Shown: positions 50,949 through 62,900, numbered from the stretch's first letter. The stretch: DNA of 64,000 bases from Paracyclopina nana (GCA_019096065.1 JAGUCH010000008.1:6205001-6269000), one strand, 5' to 3'. Program-made: numbers and translations. The notes: generated by a model not told the origin, from the letters alone.

Positions 50949-51022
50949 TGCCGAGTATGGGGATCAAACCCTGATCATCTAGATTAGGAGTCCAACGCTC
51001 TTCTGACTGAGCTACCAATACA
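50949..51022 (-). ncRNA. Third kind of tRNA-like sequence
   Basis: On the minus strand the order is A box TAGCTCAGTCAG, an anticodon arm TTGGA-CTCCTAA-TCTAG (one wobble; anticodon CCT), and B box GGTTTGATCCC. The acceptor sides GTATTGG and ACTCGGC do not pair well. TTTTTT follows the 3' end. It could be a decayed tRNA-Arg gene or the head of another tRNA-derived SINE. It lies between repeat units B and C. Confidence 0.6.
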
Positions 51023-51330
51023 GACAGAATAATTTTTGTCAGAATTCCTTCTTATTCTTCTTCTCAGCTGAGCTAAGCTTAGTAGAACAGTAGAGCCTTT
51101 TCAGAGGTACCAGACAAAACTTAATCTAACACATCTTTTAGCCCCAAAAAATGCCAAATTCTAAATGCACAATTTTTTAATTGCTTGATTAACGCTTTCT
51201 GTTCCTCTTGCACCACTGAGGGCCTCTCACCCCTCGCCTTCAAGTAATGCATCAGGTGCTAAGTCAAGATCGCCTGGTCTGGTAACCTCATTAACATTTG
51301 CACATTACTTTCCATCATATAAAATCGTAT

Positions 51331-51512
51331 ATATATGTAAACAAATTATAAAACAGGCTTACAAAACATCTGAGCTCATTTTGCAAAGTAAAAATCTCGT
51401 AGCATTACTTGGCTCTCGCAAGCTCGAGCCCACAAAGTTGCCACTCGATTTTTACTTTACAAAATTTGCTCAGCTATTTTATTAGCTTGTTTTATAAATT
51501 GTTTACATATAT
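51331..51512. mobile_element. Foldback element, 182 bp
   Basis: The ends ATATATGTAAACAAATTATA and its near inverse (51488-51512) are joined by arms that stay similar almost to the centre (CTGAGCTCATTTTGCAAAG against its inverse CTTTACAAAATTTGCTCAG). The layout recalls the hairpins inside units A-C, and GTAAAG/TAGCTGAGC words are shared, so it may be a relative. Confidence 0.75.
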
Positions 51513-52013
51513 AAATAGATATAATATCCCCCCAAATTCCTAAGAAAGAAATGTGGTATAAAAGAGCTGAGTCGGATAGGTAAACTGAATTATAACACGA
51601 GGAAATCGTATTACAGTATATAATTAGTTATTTATAAATATAAATAACTATTATTTCGAGCTGGGGCACGTAAAGTAGGGTCATTAAATAGCTGAGCGAG
51701 GATTTTAAAATGGGAAAACTCGAGTACAGCTTTACTAGCCCGAGCCTGCGAGGGCTGTAATTGTACAAGTGTTTTTCCAATTTAAAATCTGAGGTCAGCT
51801 ATTTAATGACCCTACTTTACGTGCCCCAGCTCGAAATATACAATTTTATATTCTGTAATATGATTTTTGAGTGTTTTAATGAAGTTACCGGGCTCCCCCG
51901 TGCCCTAGAAAATGCTGCTCGGTTTTTATGCTATGTATCACTGGCTCTCATCAGCTAGCATCCAGTGGTTTGAGAGCAATGAAACGGACCTTAAAAAACA
52001 TTTCTTGTGAGTT

Positions 52014-52086
52014 GCACCTATGGCATTGTGGTTAGAGCGCTTAGCTCTTGATTCCGCAGTCTAGGGTTCAAGCCCCAGTCATTCCT
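52014..52086 (+). ncRNA. tRNA-like segment 1, unit C
   Basis: A box TGGCATTGTGG and B box GGTTCAAGCCC. It is nearly identical to the unit B copy, again without an acceptor stem, and a run of seven T follows within 10 bases. Confidence 0.65.
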
Positions 52087-52157
52087 TGATTTTTTTGGTT
52101 TCTTTATCTGGCATAAATTATGTTTATGTCCTATACATAGCATGCAATTTTCATGGT

Positions 52158-52227
52158 GTTTCCATAGCTCAGTGGTTAGAGTGTTGGAATGCTGATCCAA
52201 CTTGCTGAGGTTCTAATCTTGGTTGAT
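52158..52227 (+). ncRNA. tRNA-like segment 2, unit C
   Basis: A box TAGCTCAGTGG. The anticodon arm TTGGA-ATGCTGA-TCCAA is intact (loop anticodon GCT). The B box has decayed (GGTTCTAATCT). There is no acceptor pairing and only a short T-run follows. Confidence 0.6.
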
Positions 52228-52686
52228 TCTCTCTTTGTTCTTACTTCTTTGGTATTTTGATTAGTTGAATGGAATATTAGGTGCATTAAACTACTTAAAT
52301 CCCTCGAATTTGATTCCAGGGCCGTTAAGTATTTAATATCCCCCAAATTGCTTAGAAAGAACTGTGATATAAAAGAGCTGAGTCGGATCGGTAAACTGAA
52401 TTATAACACGAGGAAATCGTATTACAGTATATAAAAGAACTTAATCGGATCGGTCAGTTGAATTATAACACTAGCATTTCACAAGAAATATTTCAGATCT
52501 TGCGGAACAATAGAAAATAATGCACAAAACCTTTCCATATAATCCTCCTCACATTGCCTTTTTTGTTGCATTGCTATGCCTTGAAAGTTTTTTCTAGATT
52601 TCTGTTTAAATAGCCAACGCAACAACCAAGCAATGAAAATTCAAAACCTTTTTTGACAATCTATTATCTGATATGCTCATTTCATA

Positions 52687-52833
52687 ACTATCTGTCTTTA
52701 TTTTCTATGCTTTCTTTGCTTTCCCCGAATTGATGCAAAAGTGAGTGTAATCCATGAATACGAATTCTTTTTTGCACTTTTGCGTCAATTCGGGGAAAGA
52801 AAGGAAAGGCATAGAAAATAAAGATAGGTAGTT
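52687..52833. mobile_element. Foldback element, 147 bp
   Basis: The left arm begins AACTATCTGTCTTTATTTTC and the right arm ends with the inverse GAAAATAAAGATAGGTAGTT. The arms continue through TTTCCCCGAATTGATGCAAA and its near-inverse, leaving a loop of only about 30 bases. It has no coding capacity. Confidence 0.8.
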
Positions 52834-52840
52834 TTTTAAA

Positions 52841-53805
52841 ATAAAATTCCTTTTTGAGCATTATTGAGCTTATCTGGATTCTTGAATTTATTGCCAGTAG
52901 GACTTTCCTGGCATAAAAAGAAGAATTGGATGGATGCCAACTTTGTCCAATCGTAAAAAAGGCCATACCAGCCTCCAAATGAGTATGGCCTTGAAGGACA
53001 CATGTGTACGTGTGGCAAGATAAATAAGTAAAAAAAAGGAGTGACTTCACAATAAAAACAGCAATGGATTCCCAGATTGTGTAATACTGCTATGAGTTGC
53101 TCTAACCCAATCACTTTAGTGCACCTAAACAAACTTTGGCCTTTATGGACTTGAAATCCTTTGTAAAGTTGAATCAAGGCCAAACTCTAACAAAGTTGCC
53201 AACATATTACAAGAGTAATTAGCTTGGGCTCAATATAGCCCAATTTCAGTTCAGCTTTATGGTTTTATCAGTCTTTGTTCAGTTTTGGTCCACAGTGGTC
53301 TTTCATGTTGCGCGCTAATAATTTCATAGTGGCACAAACATTGAGACTGATGCAAAAAAATCCCAAATTGGTGATGTTGGCACAGTGTGTCCATATTTTT
53401 ATGGTTCTAATGGCACCCCCTGTAGGGCAAATTAATACCAACAGAAAAAAAGTGGGCGAGGTCTTCTTCTGAAATATTACGTAAAATTTCAGTTTTGCGC
53501 CTCAACTCACAGAGATAAGAAGACAGGAATGTTTTCCAGTCTTTCCAGAGCTTTCCAAACAATCACACGCCACAAATACAGTCATAAAATAATCACAATA
53601 TCACATGACGCATCGAGCCACTGTGTGCACAATTGAGCTTGCCAAAAAAAGTCACTTGGATTGCTTCATGCTGAAATTGAACTGAATTGAAAAGTAAGTG
53701 GAATTTTTCTCGATTGTTTTCTCATTCCTCACTTTTCAAACGTTACATGTTGTAGTATGAAGTAAGGAGACCAATATTGATTTGTTTATTAGTCATTGTG
53801 TTGCC
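52841..53805. other. Spacer upstream of the C1q gene
   Basis: Nothing gene-like was recognised on either strand. The minus-strand frames at 52688-53183 partly overlap the 147-bp foldback and have no signal or domain. Confidence 0.4.
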
Positions 53806-55180
53806 ATGGCCAGGGAAGCCGGATTTTTCCTTCTAATTCTGGCTTTTACCATTGGTAAAAGTGCAGCCAAAACTGTGTCAAATAATGTGGATAATTCAGC
53901 ACTAATCGCTGAGAAACTGGGCGAAATTGTTGATGCCCTGCAATTCAGCAATCAAAAGGTAAATATAAAAACCAATTTTTTTGTAGTACAAACCCTAAAA
54001 ACTATTTTTTTTTCATCTACAGAATTTTGACTTTTCCAATTTGCAAACCAATCTCTTCAGCATGCTTAGTGAGCAGGAGACCAGATTTCGTTCCCTGGAG
54101 TCTCGAATTGATGGTAAAAAAGAGCTTTAAAGTGGGTAAAATGTGGGTATAAAAAAAGAGATCTTTTTAGCTGAGTGTCGCCATAAAAAAACTGAGGATT
54201 ATCAAGAGCTAGCGCTGCAACTTCACAACCTGGAAACTCGTTTAAACATGACAATACAAGAGAACATTGACCTTAGGGCAACACTGGATATTATGCAAAC
54301 TGAGAACGTCTTCACTGAAGGTAAAATAGAAAACAATCCCACTTATTCACCAATTCAGTTCAATTTCATTTCAAGGTAATTCAAACGACTTTTTTTGACA
54401 AGCTCATTTCTGCATCAAGTGAATAAATGCGTCATTTATTATTATTTCAAAATGTCGTTTCAGAAACCAATTCAACGTCAAGACAGCCCCGAAACTTCTT
54501 GGCCTTGACGACCTCGAAGGGTCACGGGGTGGCCTTTGATGCCTATCGCAATCAGCCTTTCAGCCTTGAGCAATCCATTGTGACTTACGATGGGACTCTG
54601 ACAAATCTCGGGAATGGTTTGAACATTTCCACTGGGATGTTCACAGCTCCAAAAGGCGGCATTTATGCATTCAATTTTCACGCGTTGACTCGTGATGGAA
54701 GTGCGACTTATGTCAAAATCGTGCACAATGGGCGAAATGTGGGCGGGGCCTACAGAAGACATGAAGAAGGACAAGACCAACTCAGTGCTAGCAAAAGGGT
54801 ATTAAAAAAACACACTTTTCCCGTTTTTTCCATGCATGAAGCTGAAAATCATGTCGGCACTTGCATTTTTCCAGCTGCCATTTTTTGATGGGTCCATGCC
54901 AAAAAAGCCCATTTTTCTTGGGAAAAAAGTATGAAAAGTAGATGTTGGGAAGTTAGTTCATTGTGTAGTAGAAATACTATAGTTTTGCTCAGTAATGAAA
55001 TTGTATTCAAATATTATAATTTTTAAGGATGGTGGAGTCAAAAGGGCTGAAGGAATGCTTGCCCAATCTGTGGTCTTGCAAGTGGAAAAGGATGACCAAG
55101 TGGGAGTTTTTGCATACCACGGAAATATCAGGGATGGAGGATGGCATTACACTCATTTCACAGGATATTTGCTCTTCTAA
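53806..55180 (+). CDS. Secreted C1q-domain protein without collagen
   Basis: Five exons (53806-53958, 54023-54113, 54171-54320, 54464-54798, 55028-55180) encode 293 residues. A signal peptide (FFLLILAFTIGKSAA) is followed by a helical coiled-coil region (about 40-130; LQLHNLETRLNMTIQENIDL). The C-terminal globular C1q domain (about 140-293) has the expected core: VAFDAYRN, the TGMFTAPKGGIYAFNF box, YVKIVHNGR, and the final DDQVGVFAYHG and FTGYLLF strands. There is no Gly-X-Y collagen, so trimerisation is probably driven by the coiled coil. Such proteins act as secreted lectin-like or immune recognition molecules in invertebrates; the ligand is unknown. The start ATG sits in a good context (GCCATGG). 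AATAAA at 55198-55203 lies just after the stop. Confidence 0.95.
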
Positions 55181-55945
55181 CATAAATAATAACTCTCAAA
55201 TAAAAGACAAAGGGAAGAAGACAAATACAGTATTTTTTGCTTGTTATCTCCCCACTAGTTTTAGAACATGAGTAATTATTAGTGATAAAGTATTGACACC
55301 TCTTTTTATTCTGCTATGTACAGCAGATAACTCCTTCGTTCATTTATCTTTGTAAAGGCGGCTGTAAAATATTTGTCTTGCATCCTTCTTCTAGCTTTGT
55401 ATTTTTAAAAGCTTGCATGGTCACATGTCAAAAAGCTCAGATATGCATCACTTGACTCATGCAAAAAGTAATCTTGAAAGGATTTTTCACTTTTAGCTTC
55501 AGAAAGAAATCATTCCTGATCATTTTCACCTTGCATGAAAAGCAAAGTGTGGCTTGCCATCACTTTTTCCATTTTTCTCCTCTAAATTGACTTGGGCTGA
55601 ACCTGAGTGTTTTTTAAGCCTAGCTCTGTGCAGAGATTTCATGGAATAACTTGGCTGCAAAAAATGCAAAATAGGCTGTGACCTTCACTTCTACTCATGG
55701 CCTAGGAAATGGTTTCAGGGGCTCTTTGAGCCCAACTGATTTTTCATCATCTCTTTGCTTAAAAATCTGACACAGAAGTGCTCCAATGAGGCCATTAATT
55801 TGCCACCAGAGTTGAGTTGACTTTTCAAAGCATGGAATGCACCACACCCCACAAAAGTGTGATATCCAATGATGGATCTAATGCAATGAATAATTGTTTT
55901 AAATAGTTGCAGAACATAAAAGTATATTTTCAAACAAAAACTCAA
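55181..55945. other. Spacer between convergent genes
   Basis: This holds the C1q poly(A) signal (55198-55203) and the 3' end of the zinc-knuckle gene. Part of it (about 55720-55830, minus strand) reads as a short frame with words (TFVGCGAF) but no domain. No gene was recognised. Confidence 0.4.
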
Positions 55946-58900
55946 CTATTTCACATCTAGCTCATCGAGTATATCATCATCCAGCATTTTCAGCACCTCT
56001 GAAAATGTTCTTATGCGCTTGCCTGTACTTTTCCCCTCCTCATCTTCCAAATTGATGCCTGCTGATCCTGAGTATTTTTTGAGGTGCTCAGGCGTGGATC
56101 TTCCTGAGTCATCTCCATTATTGTTGAGCTTATTAGCCTCAGCCTCCATTCGCTCCTTCCTTCGAGCCTCTCTCTGAGCCCGGACACTTTTCAGCAATTC
56201 ATCAGTCGAGTCATCCCTCTTAAGGCTATTGGCTTCGTATTTGTGACTGTATTTCTCAGCCAATACAGCGGCCTTTTCTTCGATGGATGGCTCAGGATCT
56301 GGCTCGGAGGGTTCAATGGGCCCACCTGATTTCCAGTCATTCTTTCGCTTGTAAATTCTGTACAGAGGCACTCCAACGAGGCCATTGATTTGCCACCAAG
56401 AGCGAAATGTCTGCTCGTAAAACCAAGCTTGAAAAGGGGCCCAGCCTAAAGTATCGACAATTGCTCTTCGCTGCTTGAAGTCATGGGCATCATGCACCAC
56501 TTTGATGTGACCTAATTCATGACAGACACCACACTGAGCCTGGAAATGAGATTTAAAGTAGCATGATGACCTGAGAGACTTGAAGTACAAAGAGCTTTCA
56601 AGAAAGGATTAGAGGCTTTCTAAAAATACTTCATAATACAGCTGGCTCAGCCCAGAAAGCTCATTAGTTAATGAGACCATGTGAAAAAGGGCCAAAATGT
56701 ATTTTCATAACCATAGTTGGTGTGGCAGTTACTTCTTAATTATGGCCTTGGTGAAAAGGCTGCATTTTGCTCTGCAGCCTTACATATGCAGGTTTGCATA
56801 ATTTGAATTTGTTTGTCACCATGGAAAGAAAGTTTAGCATAATCAATTGGCTTAGAGTTCCTTTGGGTTACAAATGCCTTTTGCTTACAAAACCACTATC
56901 TCAAGTTATATGTAGGAACTAACAGCAACAATTACTCACAAGGTCATCAGGATTGTCATTAGCCCAGCAAGAGTCCTCCCAATGGGCCCATTCCAAGCAC
57001 CTAGGGCATTTGAGGTCTCCAAACTCTCCACACTTGTCCACAGTGTGATTAGGACTGTGGCACCTTGGGCAAAGCTTCAGCTTGGAGTTGGCAATATCAT
57101 CCACTCTGATGTGTGAGCTGGACCTTTGCATCATTTGCATTTTCTCAGTTTTGTCTGCTAAAAGTTTGATGTCATAATCAGCTGTGTACAAGTCAATGCT
57201 ATTTCTTCTGCTCCTCAATTTATTGGTGCCATTGCCCAGATCTACGGATCCTCTTCTTGAAGCTCTCTTTGAGCTGGGTAGACTTACAGTGACACTGGTC
57301 ACGCCATCTCCATTGTCTGTGACCAATATTTGCTTGCTGTTTTGCTGGCAGTATTTGCTCTGAGCTTTTTGTTGCTCTTTGGCCAAAGCTTCCAAAGCTA
57401 AATCAAGACCCTTGAGAGCACAACCAACAACATTGCCATTGGAGTTGCCTGAAGGCTGCCTTGACCTTTTGGTCATGGCCATGCCATTGCTACCAGACAC
57501 TTGTCTTGACCTTCTGTTCAACTCCTCTTGAGAACTATGATGGGACATTGTCTTTTTCAACCCATTTGTGATGTTGAACTTTTGGCCTTGAACCAGAGTC
57601 TCATTGGAAGTAGTCATTTGCTCTTGTTGCACTGATTTGGAAATCATGGCTGTAGATGAAGAAGCTGAGGCAAGGGAGGTTTTCTGTTGTGATGCAACTG
57701 TACTGGAATACATCGAGGATGTATTGGAAAGGACTGAAGATGTATTTGAGCATTTCAAGGATGAATTGGACTTTACTGCCGCCGATGAAGCTTGTATTGA
57801 CGTGTTTGAAGACATTGAAGTTGATGAAGTCATTGAAGAAGTCATTGATGAAGTCATTGAAGAAGTCATTGATGAATTCATTGAAGCTATTGAAGAAGTA
57901 TTTGAAATCAAGGTTGCTGAAGAAGCCATCAAGACATCTTTAGAAACTGCTGACGCTGTATTCATCTTAGTGGATGTATTCAATGTATTTTGAGGCTTGT
58001 CAGGACTTTTTGGCTTTTTCGGCAAGGCAATGGCCAACGACTCACGTGAAGCATGCTTACTAGGAGCTCTTAAGGTAACATGAGTTGTCTCCACTGAACC
58101 CTCTTCATCGGCCCCACTTTTAAGGTGTATTGTGTCTGAATGTATCTCATTGACGCCGACAACATTCGACACATTTCTTCTATTATTGGACGGATTGGCC
58201 ATTCTGATTTGGTACACTCCTGTGAAAATTTCCATGCTTGAACTTCTACTTGACCTTTTGAGGTCACGGTCAAGGCTGGGCTGGCGACTGGGTCGTTTTG
58301 ACCCAGGCAATGATATGGTGATACTCTGAAATTTTGAGCCTTAATTGTTTAATTTTCCTTGATGGATTTCATGAGTGTTTAAATATTAACTCAAGATTTT
58401 TGAGCTTGCCTCCAAAAGGGAGGAGAAAAAGTTTTGTCATTTGCATAGTTGCCATTTTTACTCTAAAAGCAAAAGAAGGCAGCTGCATATTTTTTCAAAC
58501 TTTTGAAAGCAAATGCATGAAAAAATGATTATAAAAAGCTTGATGCAGGCTTCATAGAGTAATTTTACGGCTCCTAACTGATATTGAATACCAACGTATG
58601 AAAGCTAGTCAGAAAAAATAAATTCTTACCTCATCTGGTAATGTTTCAGTGTTGTTTCTAGAGAGCGATCTTGCTCTTCTGCTCTTTTTGCTTGAGGCTG
58701 GTAAAGTGACCTCCATATTGAGCGAGTCCAACGACAAGTCTTGCTGCTCCTTGGCCACTTTTTTCAAAGCAATATCCAACTCCTTGAAGGTCATACTTGA
58801 GGTAGACACTTTCATCTCTTCTTTGGTCATAGTGGAACAACTGGAAGAGCTCATCAAGGTTGTTGAGGACAAAGTTGAGCTTGTGGTGGAATTTTGCTGG

Positions 58901-59940
58901 AGCAAAGAGGAAGTGGAAGAACTGCTGGAAATCTCAGCTTGGCATGCTGCTGATGAAGATGCCACCGCTGAAATAACTGAGACTTGAGGCATTGGAGCCT
59001 TGGATTGACTCCTTGACCTGGATTGACCTCCTTTCCTGCTTATGACATAATTTGGCCCTTTGCTAGTTGACCCAAAAGGCAGGAATGACTGGGTGACTGG
59101 CTTCCCAGTCTCAATTAGCCCTCCACCAGTTCTGATGCCAGAATTGGATCCTGTGGAGCTTGTGGAAGATCTCCTCTGGTCTCTCCAAGACTCTTTGGAC
59201 TCTTTGACTTTGTTCTCGAACAAGTGTTCAGAGCTTCTGTAGAAAGAGCCATCTTTGCCCACTGCATACCCATCCCTTTTGACTGAAGGCTCAGCCAGGC
59301 CAATGGGGTTGCTTCTCACCATCAAATTGGGCTTGGCAAAATTGTTCAAATGTTCTTGGCTGCCCAAATTTGATGAGCCTCTTCTCTTGGTCTGAGGATC
59401 TCCAATGGGCTGAGTTCTGTGTGGAAAGCTGCCATCTTTGGGCAAAAGACTTAAGTAGGAGAAGCTAGGTCTTCTATTGCTTGGTGCTTGGCTTGAGGCT
59501 CTCAAGTCCCTTTCAGGAGTTTGTGTGTTGGACCTATTGAAGTGTTGGTCCACTGAAGCTGACCTGTGACTACTTTTTTGGCCACCAAATTTGGACTGGA
59601 AATAGGAGCTGGCAATGTCAGCATCATTGCTCTTATTTGGATTTTGAGGAGGCTTTTGGTGTTGCTGTTGAGACAATTCAACATCCATGGGACATTTGGG
59701 ACTTGTACCATTATTAGTATTTATGCCATTGCTGATGGAGTTGTTTCTCACATGATGGCCAATGTGGTAGCCATTCATGCTCAGTTGCTGCTCAACCTTT
59801 TCCATTTTGCTCTGAAGAGCTGAGGAAGTTTTGACAAATAAAGCCTCTTCTTGCTGAGCTTGCAAGATCTTTTGCTTCACCTGCTTTTGCACCACATTAT
59901 TGTTGTTGTTATTATTGCTCTCAACTTCCTCCAGCTTCAT
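55946..59940 (-). CDS. Large low-complexity protein with three zinc knuckles
   Basis: Three exons (59940-58630, 58325-56940, 56539-55946), all joined in phase 0, encode 1096 residues. Exons 1-2 are largely disordered, rich in Ser, Asn and Gln, with basophilic kinase-like sites (RRPSFS, RRGSVD, RRNSID) and a Ser/Met/Thr array near residue 590 (MTSSMTSSMTSSMTSS). The end of exon 2 holds two CCHC zinc knuckles of form C-x2-C-x4-H-x4-C: CPRCHSPNHTVDKC and CPRCLEWAHWEDSC. Exon 3 opens with a third of form C-x2-C-x4-H-x4-H (CGVCHELGHIKVVH). A compact conserved-looking block follows (TLGWAPFQAWF, GLVGVPLYRIYKRK), then a charged tail (RAQREARRKERMEAEAN). Zinc knuckles bind RNA or protein. I do not recognise the family. 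Confidence 0.85.
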
Positions 59941-62900
59941 TTTGCAGCTTATTATTCCAGGTCAAAAGGAGATTCAAGACTGAGATTTCCAAGCTGGGGT
60001 TATACTTGTCCCACTATGGGACAAGTAGCCGGAACACTTTCTCATCTGGAGCACACTGGGGCACACTGGGCCAAAAAGTATTTCCTCCTGTATCAACATT
60101 TGGACTAAGTGTATCTTAGAGCCATTTTGTCAATGAAAGAAACAATTCAGGCATCTTTGTTGGGCGAGCATTTTTGGGCTGGTTTTGACACAGTGTGTAT
60201 TTTGGGCATGCACAATGTATTTTGAGACTTTCTAGTTGTAGTAGAAGTAGTAAGCATTACGAGCACTCGCACTGTCGTCCAAAATGAGCAGCTTGCACTT
60301 ACTTTTTCACATCATGCTCTACTCACTGCCCAGGCAACTTGGCACAAATCCCCTCATAACGGACAAGCTGCATTGCTTGGCCTGACTGTATTTTCTACGT
60401 AGTGCAAGGTCTCATTGGATACACTTGCTGTTATACTCAGGAAATACAGTATCAAGGCCTCAAGATGATGAATTTTTGGCCTTTTTTATAGGGTATTTTT
60501 GAGTAAGCTTCTCATTTTCCCATTAGGAAAGGAGAAGCTTGTTTTCATAGGTTGAAAGGAGAATTTTCCCCATTTGGAGAATTTGACCTATTTTTTCCTG
60601 AGAGCTGAGTCAAATTCGAATTTTCTGTGTTCCTCAAAAGTAGTCAAACGTTTTGTTATTACAGTTTGCATGCTTACCTTTACCTTGATTGTTTTTTCTT
60701 GGTCTCATGCAACAACGAAAAGGGATTTGGCTTGTTCAATGTGATGTACATTACATGAACAGAAAGGGAAATCTATTTCCAATAAGCTCACACTGAGGCC
60801 GTTACGCTCTGTATGTATTTTACCAACGCATCACCCAACAGTAAATACGAAAGCAATACAAATAAACATGCTAGGATCACTTGAAAATTGGTACTAAGGC
60901 CAACAGTAACCTTAGCTCATCTTGAGTTTTTTGGTTAACTAAAAAATTGGTTACAGATCTCAAAACAAGCATTTTTGGGGAAAAACCAAATTACTCACAT
61001 TTATACCTTGTGAGTCATCTTGTAGAGTCTGATCTTAAAAAAGATATTGGCATCTAAGTATAGCAAAAAATACTACTATTCTACTGCTTTCTCAAGGCTG
61101 CTTTCCAATTTCACAATAGAAATGATTCACACTTCCTTTGAGAGGAAAACACATTTTGCAAACTATATGAAGTAGTTGCCAAAATACATAAGGCCTCGCT
61201 CTCAACTATAAACTGGGTCAAAATGCAGACACACAATGAAGTGTCTTTTTACAACTAAGCATGCATTGAGAATCTGAGCTTTTCAAGTCCAATTTAAGTA
61301 AGCATCACATTTTTCCTGCTAGCAAAAAATATCCAAGGTCGAATTTTTCCATTTGAAAATGCGGGCTTCCGAGTTAGAAACAGTTCTTTTGAAGTGTAAT
61401 TCTGATAAAAAAGAAAGAACTTTGCGTTTAATTTATTCAAATTCAGTGTTGTATATTTGACCATGAAAAGTGGAGTGAAGCCGTTCAAAAGCAGCCAAAA
61501 AAGTCGTAAAAAAGAGCCTTGAGACAAAAGTTACATTTTTTCTTTTGAGCAACAAGAACATCAAAAAAGAAGGCCGAAGAAACCTTCAAGGTCATCATTC
61601 TACTGAAGTAAAGTGAAAGCCAATTTTGCTGAAAATTGATGGCATGCCACGGATTGTATCAAAATCAGCTCATAAATTCAATTGAACCCTTCGAAGGAGA
61701 AAAGTTTTTTCATCAAAAAAAGGGTTAAACGTAAAAACCAGGAGAAGAGCAAAAAATATCAACTTAATGCTTGATTGAATTACAAGCTCAAAAAAGTCGA
61801 ATCATCTCCACTGAAACATGACTAATAAAGTCATTTAGCGCGCCTTTGTGCATTTATGATTCATTTTTCAACATTTTTTTTTCTGGTCACTTCCCTTTGT
61901 GCTGTGAGTCTTTTTGCAGCAATGATAAAGGTTTTGCGCAAAATAAAGACATTTGCATGCACGCTAAACTCACCATCTTGCATAGACTTATGTGCAGAAT
62001 CTGCCAAGTAAAATAAATCAGCATTTTTGCACACACCAAGAAATACACAAAAAGGCTATTTTCAAACACCTTCAGAAAGCTGGAGATTACTTGAGACTTT
62101 GTCAGCCTGAAGGATACATTTGTTTGCCATTTTGGACTGAGCAACATTTTTTTTCAGCAAACTTGACCTGACTTTGTGAGTTTGTCCCTGAAGAATAAAA
62201 AAAGGAACAAGGAAAGCAAGGAACAAATTCCTAATATACAACTGCTGTTTTACTCACATGTAGGCACATACATATGGAAATGGAAGTATCCCCAAAATAC
62301 AAAGGTGTATTCTACGACAAAAGAGTCCCCTTACAGGACTTCCAATATTGAGAGCCGCAGAAGCAAACAGCCAAATATCTCGAATTTCTGTCTGATGAGC
62401 AAAACAGAACTGGTAGTCCTTGATCAGAGTCAAAAACTGAAAGCCGAAATCTAAGCCATTTGAAAAATCACTGAGACCAACTGTGCCAAAAACCGAGACG
62501 CCTAGTCTAGACTGAACCGAAAACTGAGAAAAAAATCTGAGTTTAAAATTGAGCCAAACTCATCTAGTCAAAATCTGATTCAAAAACTGAGTCTAAGATT
62601 AGTAAGCAAACTCCCGAGTCAACAACTGAAGCATAGAATTAAATAAAAAGTGACTTCTTTGGCCATGAAAGTGACTTTTCCTTAACTTATTTAAAAGGAG
62701 GAAGGAAGCAAATAAAAGATTAGTTCATCTTTGTGCCGTGGATGCATGTGTACCAAAATAATTTATGCATGATGTTCTTGTTCAGAAATCAGCTGATGAT
62801 TTTGAATATTTCATGGACGCATCACAGAATAATCCAGATGTGAAATGAAGGAGCCTTGGAAATCACATTAGGTGCGAAAAAGGCCTTTTTATTCCCTTGA

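Larger units (their letters stand above)
51526..52440 (+). repeat. Long repeat unit C with preceding tail fragment
   Basis: Positions 51526-51630 repeat the unit tail (TCCCCCCAAATTCCTAAG, then GAGCTGAGTCGGATAGGTAA and a stretch through CACGAGGAAATCG). They are followed by a full unit: hairpin 51658-51832, tRNA-like segments 52014-52086 and 52158-52227, and a tail to about 52440 with the same GAGCTGAGTCGGATCGGTAA word. Finding the tail both before and after unit C suggests an original tandem array partly broken up. Confidence 0.85.

Noticed and set aside
49741-52227. Functional tRNA genes
   Set aside because: A and B boxes are present but the acceptor stems do not pair in any of the copies, so they are reported as tRNA-like only.
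57604-57993. 129-codon acidic frame (EEVIDEVIEE)
   Set aside because: Antisense of the Ser/Met/Thr repeat in the zinc-knuckle protein.
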